Below, piece by piece: positions 27,510 through 33,906 of a stretch of 33,906 nt of DNA. The DNA comes from Acidimicrobiales bacterium (lineage in GTDB: Bacteria > Actinomycetota > Acidimicrobiia > Acidimicrobiales > VFJN01). The stretch is from positions 1-33,906 of the forward strand of contig JAUXRW010000015.1 of the NCBI GenBank assembly GCA_030681555.1, in the 5' to 3' direction. Both the position numbers and the translations under genes were made by a program. The notes under the pieces are model-generated. The model saw only the letters and a program-made list of their open reading frames with translations, had not been told where the DNA came from and did no database searches. Position 1 is the stretch's first letter, and each line of letters opens with the position of its first letter.

Positions 27510-28697
27510 TCAGCCGAGGCGCTCGATGATGGTGGCGTTGGCCAGCCCGCCGCCTTCGCACATGGTCTGGAGGCCATAGCGGCCACCGGTGCGCTCGAGC
27601 TCGTTGAGCAGCGTGGCGAGGAGCTTCGTGCCCGAGCCGCCCAGCGGGTGACCGAGGGCGATGGCGCCGCCGTTGACGTTGGTCTTGCCCAGGTCTGCCT
27701 TGAGCTCCTTCTCCCAGGCGAGCACGACGGAGGCGAACGCCTCGTTGACCTCGAACAGGTCGATGTCGTCGACCGAGAGGCCGGACTTCTCGAGGGCCTT
27801 GGCGGTGGACGGGATGGGGCCGGTGAGCATCGTCACGGGATCGACGCCGGCAAGGGCGAAGGTGTGGAAGCGGGCCCGCGGGGTGAGGCCGAGCTCCCTG
27901 GCCTTGTCCTCGGTCATGATCAGCGCGGCGGAGGCGCCGTCGGAGATCTGGCTGGAGTTGCCGGCCGTCACCTTGCCGTCGGGCTTGAAGGCCGGCTTCA
28001 GGTTGGCGAGGGTCTCGGCCGTGGTGCCCGGGCGAATGCCCTCGTCCTGGAGGACGAGGTCGGCGCTCTCGACGATGTTGCCCGTCTCCTTGTCGAGGCG
28101 CTTCTCGCTGACGCCCACGATCTCGTTCTCGAAGCGTCCCTCGGCCGTGGCCTGCTCGGCGCGCCGCTGCGACTCGGCCCCGAACGCGTCGAGTTCCTCG
28201 CGGCTGATGCCCCACTTGTCGGCGATCATCTCGGCCGAGATGCCCTGCGGCACGAGCCCGGGATCGGTGTAGCGGGCCAGGACCTTGTGGCCGAAGGGCA
28301 CCGAGCCGGGGGTCATCGATGCGCCCATCGGGGTGGTGGTCATGACCTCGACCCCGGCGGCGATGGCGATGTCGTAGGCGCCGGCCATCACGCCCTGGGC
28401 TGCGAAGTGGGCCGCCTGCTGCGACGACCCGCACTGGCGGTCGACGGTGGTGGCGGGCACCGACTCGGGGAACCCGGCGGCGAGCACGGCGTTGCGGCCG
28501 ATGTTGAGCCCCTGGTTGCCGACCTGCATGACACAGCCCATGATCACGTCGTCGATGAGGGCGGGATCGAGGTTGTTGCGCTCGACGAGGGCCTTCAGCA
28601 CCTCACCGGCCAGGTCGGCGGAGTGCCAACCCGACAGCTTTCCGTTGCGCTTGCCGCCCGCGGTGCGGACGGCGTCGACGATCACGGCAGTGGGCAT
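27510..28697 (-). CDS. Acetyl-CoA acetyltransferase/thiolase
   Basis: MPTAVIVDAVRTAGGKRNGKLSGWHSADLAGEVL...VDRQCGSSQQAAHFAAQGVMAG (active-site Cys)...VNEAFASVVLAWEKEL...NVNGGAIALGHPLGGSGTKLLATLL...MCEGGGLANATIIERL. Confidence 0.93.
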   Translation of the reverse strand: MPTAVIVDAVRTAGGKRNGKLSGWHSADLAGEVLKALVERNNLDPALIDDVIMGCVMQVGNQGLNIGRNAVLAAGFPESVPATTVDRQCGSSQQAAHFAAQGVMAGAYDIAIAAGVEVMTTTPMGASMTPGSVPFGHKVLARYTDPGLVPQGISAEMIADKWGISREELDAFGAESQRRAEQATAEGRFENEIVGVSEKRLDKETGNIVESADLVLQDEGIRPGTTAETLANLKPAFKPDGKVTAGNSSQISDGASAALIMTEDKARELGLTPRARFHTFALAGVDPVTMLTGPIPSTAKALEKSGLSVDDIDLFEVNEAFASVVLAWEKELKADLGKTNVNGGAIALGHPLGGSGTKLLATLLNELERTGGRYGLQTMCEGGGLANATIIERLG

Positions 28698-28739
28698 GGG
28701 GGATTCTCCTCGTAGGTCGTGTGCCGGTGCGCTGACTCT

Positions 28740-28757
28740 CTTGACCGGACGGTCAAG
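28740..28757. promoter_or_regulatory. TetR-family-type operator palindrome in a divergent promoter region
   Basis: CTTGACCG-GA-CGGTCAAG: perfect 8-bp arms with a 2-nt centre, between the thiolase start (28697, minus) and the acyl-CoA synthetase start (28839, plus). Confidence 0.65.
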
Positions 28758-28838
28758 TCTCGCGGATGGCACCGACGATTCGCAACCTGGGGTATCGAGT
28801 TGAATTGGGCCAGGCACGACGGACAGGGAGGGAGCGCC

Positions 28839-30133
28839 GTGGCAGCGATCACCAAGGACGAACTCGACGAGGCGGGCGCGGGGGAGACCGTGCCCAAGCG
28901 CTTCCTGAAGACGGTTGCGGCGCACCCGGACAAGGTGGCGCTCCGGGCCTCGTCTGGACGGCCGAGGGCTACCTCCGCCTGCTCGACGTCGAGGCCACCG
29001 GGTTCCGGGCGGTCTCGTACCTCCCCATGGCCCACATCGCAGAGCGGATGTCCACGCACTACCTCGCGCTCATGGGTGGCTACGAGGTGACCACGTGTCC
29101 CGATCCGGGCCAGATCGCCACCTACGCACGCGAGGTGCGCCCGCAGATCCTCTTCGGCGTGCCACGCGTCTGGGAGAAGATCCATGCCGGAGTCCAGGCC
29201 GCCCTCGGGGCCGACCCCGACAAGAAGCGGCGGTTCGACGAAGGCGTGGCCGCCGCATCGCCCATCGTCGAGAAGCGCAGGTTGGGCGTGGCCACCGAGG
29301 AGGAGCTGGCGACGCTGGACTTCCTCGACCAGGTTGCGTTCACGGGTGTCCGGGAGCTCATCGGCCTCGATGCGCTGGAGTTCGCCCTCTCGGGCGCCGC
29401 GCCGATCCCCGCCGAGCTCATCAGCTGGTACCGCGCCATCGGGGTGCCGCTGTCGGAGATCTACGGGATGTCGGAGAACTGCGGTCCCATGACGTGGGCG
29501 CCCTACAAGGTGAAGGCCGGCACCGTCGGCGTCGCCTTCCCCGGGGTCGACGTCTTCCTCGCAGCGGACGGCGAGGTGTGCTGCCGCGGGGGCAACGTCT
29601 TCATCGGCTACCTCGACGATCCCGAGAAGACCGCTGAGGCTCTCGACGAAGACGGCACGCTGCACTCCGGTGACATCGGCGAGTTCGACGACGAGGGCTA
29701 CCTGCGGATCGTCGACCGCAAGAAGGAGCTCATCATCACGGCGGGAGGTAAGAACATCAGCCCCGCGAACCTCGAGGCGGCCCTCAAGACGATCCCGCTC
29801 GTCGGACAGGCCTGCGCCATCGGCGACCACCGTCCGTACGTCTCCGCCCTCGTGGTGCTCGACCCCGAGATCGCGCCTGCTTGGGCGAAGGAGCACGGCA
29901 TCGGGTTCGACACCCTGGCCGACCTGGCCGCCCACCCCGACGTCGTCGCCGAGGTCGAGCGGGGGGTGACCAAGGTGATGGCGCCGTTCAACAACGCCGA
30001 GCGGGTGAAGAAGGTGACCGTGCTCGGCGAGGAGTGGCTGCCCGACTCCGAGGAGCTCACCCCCACCTCGAAGCTGAAGCGACGCGGGGTCCACGCCAAG
30101 TACGCGGAGGAGATCGAGGGCCTCTACACCTGA
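28839..30133 (+). pseudogene. Long-chain acyl-CoA synthetase (AMP-forming) with an internal frame-breaking deletion
   Basis: The N-terminus MAAITKDELDEAGAGETVPKRFLKTVAAHPDKVALR ends near 28946 in one frame. Homology resumes at 28949 in another frame with LVWTAEGYLRLLDVEATGFRAVSYLPMAHIAERMSTHYLALMGGYEVTTC...LSEIYGMSENCG...GDIGEFDDEGYLRIVDRKKELIITAGGKNISPANLE. The P-loop-like A3 segment (YTSGTTGxPKG) and its surroundings are missing. Confidence 0.8.
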
Positions 30134-30279
30134 CGCGGCTGGTCGTCGGCCGGCCCCACCCAAGGCCAGCCTCCGCAGGTCCAGCCCCGCGCCGGTGACG
30201 GAACGCGCCCGGGTGGGCAGCCCCCCGGTACCGCCCGGCGGTAGCGTGTGGCGCGAAACCGACCGACGAAGGGCAGCAG

Positions 30280-31887
30280 GTGACCTCTGAAGGTGATCCC
30301 GGGCAGGGCGGCAACGAAGCAGCAGCCGACCCCGTGACGCGGCCCGCCGGATCCGACCCCCCCATCGTCCCCGATCGTCGGTGGGGACAACGGCCGAAGC
30401 GCAACGAGAGCGCGCCAGCCCAGCCCACCGGGGAGCGCCGCCGCCGCTGGGAGGCCGGCCTCGAGCCGCGCTCCCGCCCGGATGCGCCGACCATCACCGG
30501 GCAGCCGGAGAAGACGAGCGGCGGGCCGGTCCACGAGCCGTCGCCGCCCCCTCCCCCGCCGCCCGGGGGGCAAGCCCGACGCGTCGCCACGGTGTCGGCG
30601 TCGCCCGCCTCAACGGGGGCAGCCGCCTCGAGCAGCGGCGGCTCGCGGCCGCCCGCCCTACCGGAGCGCGGCCGCTCCGGTCCGCCCGCCGCGCCACCTC
30701 CCGCCATTCCTGTGTCGGAGCCGGCCGAGCGCCGGGGCGGAGTGGCCGTCGGCGACCTAGCTCAGCAGCTGGCCGCCGTGCAGGCGCAGGTGGCCTCGCT
30801 CAGCGCCCAGCTGACCACCCTGGCCCACCGCATCACCTACGACATGGAGCGGGGCGCCCAGACCACGTCGGAGCGCATCCTCCGTGACCTCAGCCAGCTC
30901 CCTCAGCAGGTGAGCTACCAGGTCGGCGCCCACCTCGGCCCGGCCATCGACGACCTCACCGACCAGGTCGAGTCCGACAGCGCCCGCCTCACGGAGGTGG
31001 TCGACGTCCGTCTTGCAGCGCGCCTCACGACGATCGCCGACGCGGTGCAGGCCATGCCCCTGGCCAACGTCGAGCTGCTCAGCAACATCGAGACCGTCGG
31101 CGTCGATCTGCAGGACCGGTTCGAGCGCTTCTCCACCCGCATCGCCGACCAGGTGACGGCCCTGGAGCGCGCCACCACCGCCGAGCTCACCCGGTTGCGC
31201 GATCACGTCGACGAGCTGCAGGCCTCGGCCAGCCAGCCCGGCCTCGACCACGACGTGCTCGCGCGGATGGCCGGGCAGGTCGAGCGCATGGTGCAGCGAT
31301 CGTCGGGCACCAGCGAGGTGGTCGACGCAGTGGAGCTCCTCATCAACGAGCACCTGGAGGTGCTGCGCGACGGCATCGAGACCCGCGTGGGTGCCCTGGC
31401 TCCGGCGCTGAGCGAGGAACTCGAAGCCCTGCGCGCCGATGCGCTGGCCGGTGTCACCGCGTCCGACGAGGCGCTGGGCGAGCGGGTGGACGCTCTTGAG
31501 TCATCCCTCGGCGAGCGCGTCGACGCTGCGCTCGCCGAGCAGATCGACGTGCTGGAGGGGCTCGTCGCCGATCGGCACATGGAGCTGCTGACCGCCGTGA
31601 GCACGACGGCGGAGGAGCGACAGGAGGAGCTGGCCGGCCTCGTCGCCCTCGCCAACGAGCGAATCGAGGCGATCCATGCGGCGGTCAGAGAGCTCCAGAC
31701 CAGCGGCGCCGGTGCCGGCGGCTCGGTCGACGAGGAGGCCATGGCGGCAGTCACCGAGGAGCTGCAGGCGCTGCGTCGTCGCATCACGCTGCGGTTCGAG
31801 TCGGGCGACGCGCCGGCGGGGCTCACGCCCCAGCAGCTCCAGCAGCTCGCCGACGCCGTCGCCGAGCGCATCGCCAGCCGGCACTGA
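30280..31887 (+). CDS. Hypothetical protein: Pro/Gly-rich disordered N-terminus and long coiled-coil/apolipoprotein-like helical region
   Basis: GTG start. The N-terminal about 150 aa are Pro-rich (PSPPPPPPPGGQ...PPALPERGRSGPPAAPPPAIP). The rest has heptad-like patterns (LAQQLAAVQAQVASLSAQLTTLAHRI..., LEALRADALAGVTASDEALGERVDALESSLGERVDAALAEQIDVLEGLV). Confidence 0.75.
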   Translation: MTSEGDPGQGGNEAAADPVTRPAGSDPPIVPDRRWGQRPKRNESAPAQPTGERRRRWEAGLEPRSRPDAPTITGQPEKTSGGPVHEPSPPPPPPPGGQARRVATVSASPASTGAAASSSGGSRPPALPERGRSGPPAAPPPAIPVSEPAERRGGVAVGDLAQQLAAVQAQVASLSAQLTTLAHRITYDMERGAQTTSERILRDLSQLPQQVSYQVGAHLGPAIDDLTDQVESDSARLTEVVDVRLAARLTTIADAVQAMPLANVELLSNIETVGVDLQDRFERFSTRIADQVTALERATTAELTRLRDHVDELQASASQPGLDHDVLARMAGQVERMVQRSSGTSEVVDAVELLINEHLEVLRDGIETRVGALAPALSEELEALRADALAGVTASDEALGERVDALESSLGERVDAALAEQIDVLEGLVADRHMELLTAVSTTAEERQEELAGLVALANERIEAIHAAVRELQTSGAGAGGSVDEEAMAAVTEELQALRRRITLRFESGDAPAGLTPQQLQQLADAVAERIASRH

Positions 31888-31894
31888 GTAAGCG

Positions 31895-33034
31895 TCATCC
31901 GACGGCGGCGCGGCGTCGCCGGCCCGGGCGGATGCGTGCCTTGAGCTCGAGCGCAGGTCGCTCGACGAGGCGGTAGGACAACGCGGTCGTCGCTGCGGCG
32001 AGGGCGAGGCCGACAGCGACGCGGACCGGCACCGGCGTGCCGTCCGGCGCCCAACGGTGGATGATGAGGAACGCGAGCGGGTGCCACAGGTAGAGCCCGT
32101 AGGACACCCGCCCCACGGCCCGCAGGGGCGCCGCGGCCAGGAGCCGGGCCACACCGCGATCGGTGTCGACGATCGCGAGCACCACGGCCGCCGAGGCCAG
32201 CGCGAACAGGGGGAACCCGACCAGGTACACGAAGCCCTCGCGCGGCCGCCCGACGAGGACGATCACCGCGAGCACGCCGGCGCCCAGCCAGCCGAGCGGC
32301 ACCGCTAGCCGCGCCGGCAGACGCGCGGTAGGGGCCCACGCGACGGCGAGCAGCGCCCCGACCAGCAACGTGTCGAGGCGGGTGTCGGTGCGGATGTAGA
32401 GGAACAGCCAGTCGCCGCCGCCCTCCCAGAGGATCGCTCGGTGCAGGCAGATCGCCACGATGGCCGCCACCAAAACTCCGCGCAGCAGCCGCCCGCTCCG
32501 GTCCAGGCGCAGGAGCCCGAGGAGGGCAAGCGGCCAGAGCACGTAGAACTGCTCCTCGACGGCGAGCGACCAGAGGTGGCCGAGGCCCTCGTTGACGGTG
32601 AACAGGTTGTGGACCGTCTGCCAGTTCGACACGTAGAGCGTGGCGGACGCGAGCGATCGCAGCTCGTGCGCGAGGGAGAGGTCGGCGAGGACGGCGTAGA
32701 GGAGGTGGGCAGCGAGGAACAGGTACAGCGCGGGCAGCAAGCGGAGGGCCCGCCGCGCGTAGAAGGCGCCGAGGTGGACGGTGCCGCCGTCGCTGACCTC
32801 CCGGAGCAGCAGGGTGGTTATGAGGAACCCGCTGAGCACGAAGAACAGGTCGACTCCGAGGAAGCCGCCGGGCAGGTAGCCCTCCTGGAGGAGCACGTCG
32901 CCCGCCTCCACGGTCTCCAGGTGGCGGAAGACGACGAGCCCGATCGCCACACCCCGCAGCCCGTCGAGGGCGGGCACGTACGAGAAGCCAGGGACCGTCG
33001 GTCTTGCGTCCTCGGGCTCCCGTGCCACGTGCAT
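31895..33034 (-). CDS. Acyltransferase family 3 membrane protein (OafA/YrhL-like)
   Basis: VPALDGLRGVAIGLVVFRHL...GGFLGVDLFFVLSGFLITTLLLRE...FYARRALRLLPALYLFLA...LGHLWSLAVEEQFYVLWPLALL...VGRVSYGLYLWHPLAFLII. Confidence 0.93.
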   Translation of the reverse strand: MHVAREPEDARPTVPGFSYVPALDGLRGVAIGLVVFRHLETVEAGDVLLQEGYLPGGFLGVDLFFVLSGFLITTLLLREVSDGGTVHLGAFYARRALRLLPALYLFLAAHLLYAVLADLSLAHELRSLASATLYVSNWQTVHNLFTVNEGLGHLWSLAVEEQFYVLWPLALLGLLRLDRSGRLLRGVLVAAIVAICLHRAILWEGGGDWLFLYIRTDTRLDTLLVGALLAVAWAPTARLPARLAVPLGWLGAGVLAVIVLVGRPREGFVYLVGFPLFALASAAVVLAIVDTDRGVARLLAAAPLRAVGRVSYGLYLWHPLAFLIIHRWAPDGTPVPVRVAVGLALAAATTALSYRLVERPALELKARIRPGRRRRAAVG

Positions 33035-33152
33035 GTCCTGCCGAGGCTACGGCAGCCCGCCGGCCCTGACCGGTCGAGGGTGTAGTGGCGTCCCAGCGCG
33101 GGTAAGGAGCGTCTGTCTGCCCCACCACAGACGTCAACCTTGGAGGTCACAC

Positions 33153-33650
33153 ATGGGGATCATCCGCAAGACGATGTCCGTGTCGACCCTTGGCCTGGTC
33201 TCGTTCCGCTCCAAGAAGGAACGGCTTCGCAGAGCCGAGGCCGACGTCCTGAAGACCGCCGCGGAGCTCTCGAGCGAGCAGCTCGCCCGAGCGCAGGCCG
33301 ACGAGCGGGTGGCGGTCGCCGAACGCCGCGCCCACCTGGCTGAGCTCCAGGCGCTCCACGAGGCGAAGGTGGCGGCCAAGCAGGGCCGTCGTGCCGCCAA
33401 GGCGAAGTCCACGCGGGGGAGTCGGCGGAAGCGCAAGGCCGCCGAGCAGGCTGTGCGTGGGTCGATCGACGGCATCGTCGCGGCCGTGCAGCCCGTGGTC
33501 GAGGAAGGGGCCAAGCAGGCCCGCAAGCACGGTCGGGACGCGGGCCGGCGCGGCAGGGAGGCAGGCCGCCGCGGCCGGGCCGCGGCCCGCAAGGCAGCGA
33601 AGGCCGCCGAGCGCGCCGCCGCCAAAGCCAAGGACCGCATCGACGCCTGA
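33153..33650 (+). CDS. Small highly basic Lys/Arg/Ala-rich protein with a helical N-terminus and histone-H1-like tail
   Basis: ATG 33153 is preceded by GGAGG at a 6-nt spacing. MGIIRKTMSVSTLGLVSFRSKKERLRRAEADVLKTAAELSSEQLARAQADERVAVAERRAHLAELQALHEAKVAAKQGRRAAKAKSTRGSRRKRKAAEQ...KQARKHGRDAGRRGREAGRRGRAAARKAAKAAERAAAKAKDRIDA. Confidence 0.75.
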   Translation: MGIIRKTMSVSTLGLVSFRSKKERLRRAEADVLKTAAELSSEQLARAQADERVAVAERRAHLAELQALHEAKVAAKQGRRAAKAKSTRGSRRKRKAAEQAVRGSIDGIVAAVQPVVEEGAKQARKHGRDAGRRGREAGRRGRAAARKAAKAAERAAAKAKDRIDA

Positions 33651-33906
33651 CGTCGGCGGGTCAGGGGCGGCCAGCGCCGCTGCGCCGCGGTCCGGGTGGA
33701 GGCGATGTGACTCGACCCACGACTCCTGCTGGAAGGGGCGCCCCACCTGCGGGCCCACTGGGGATGCTGGTCGCCCCTACGGCGACCCGTACCGGGCGGG
33801 GACCTGCTCGACGCCTTGGCCGACCTCGGCGTCGAGGTGGGTCTCGCCGATCATCGTTAGCGGCGGCGGTACAACGAATCCTCTTTGTGTCAAGGGCGCG
33901 GTTCGG

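Noticed and set aside
31203-33137. 644-aa minus-strand ORF spanning the acyltransferase and the coiled-coil gene
   Set aside because: Out of frame with the acyltransferase-3 ORF (31895-33034), R/A/S/P-rich with no motifs.
33651-33906. Possible gene remnant or IS end (GDLLDALADLGVEVGLADHR; ctctttgtgtcaagggcgcgg)
   Set aside because: Too short and cut by the window edge. I could not tie it to a specific family.
1-33906. Search for a defence system, CRISPR array, prophage or retron
   Set aside because: I saw no cas, restriction, toxin-antitoxin, reverse transcriptase, integrase or phage structural motifs. The accessory part is explained by IS elements and gene decay.

Overview
GC-rich actinobacterial-type window with two parts. 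(1) Positions 1 to about 9.4 kb are accessory and look decayed. They hold transposase fragments (an IS701-like tail, an IS1634-like C-terminal piece, an IS1380-like N-terminal piece), a molybdenum hydroxylase (CoxL/XdhA-like) pseudogene with several frameshifts, and truncated GNAT, secretory-lipase and DUF1232 (YkvA-like) genes, plus a weak ANTAR-like fragment. A SnoaL-like gene here has lost its middle. Intact genes in this part are a branched-chain amino-acid-type ABC transporter (LivJ/K, LivH and a fused LivM-LivG) and a SAM methyltransferase. (2) Positions about 9.4-33.6 kb are mostly intact: a 1168-aa regulator (class III cyclase - internal LuxR HTH - AAA/TPR), tRNA-Leu(CAG), the conserved fhaA-fhaB-pstP-rodA-pbpA-pknB cell-wall/signalling cluster, a divergent trpG/pabA-type glutamine amidotransferase, Ppx/GppA, CrgA, an HrpA-type helicase, a thiolase, an acyl-CoA synthetase with an internal frame-breaking deletion, a coiled-coil protein, an acyltransferase-3 membrane protein and a basic Lys/Ala/Arg-rich protein. 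I found no CRISPR array, no convincing new defence system and no rRNA. The best leads are the permuted cyclase-HTH-ATPase regulator, the two genes with out-of-frame internal deletions (SnoaL-like and FadD-like), the mosaic of truncated genes at 5.7-7.6 kb, a near-perfect divergent TetR-type operator, and the histone-tail-like basic protein. Family calls come from reading the translated ORFs; no database search was run.
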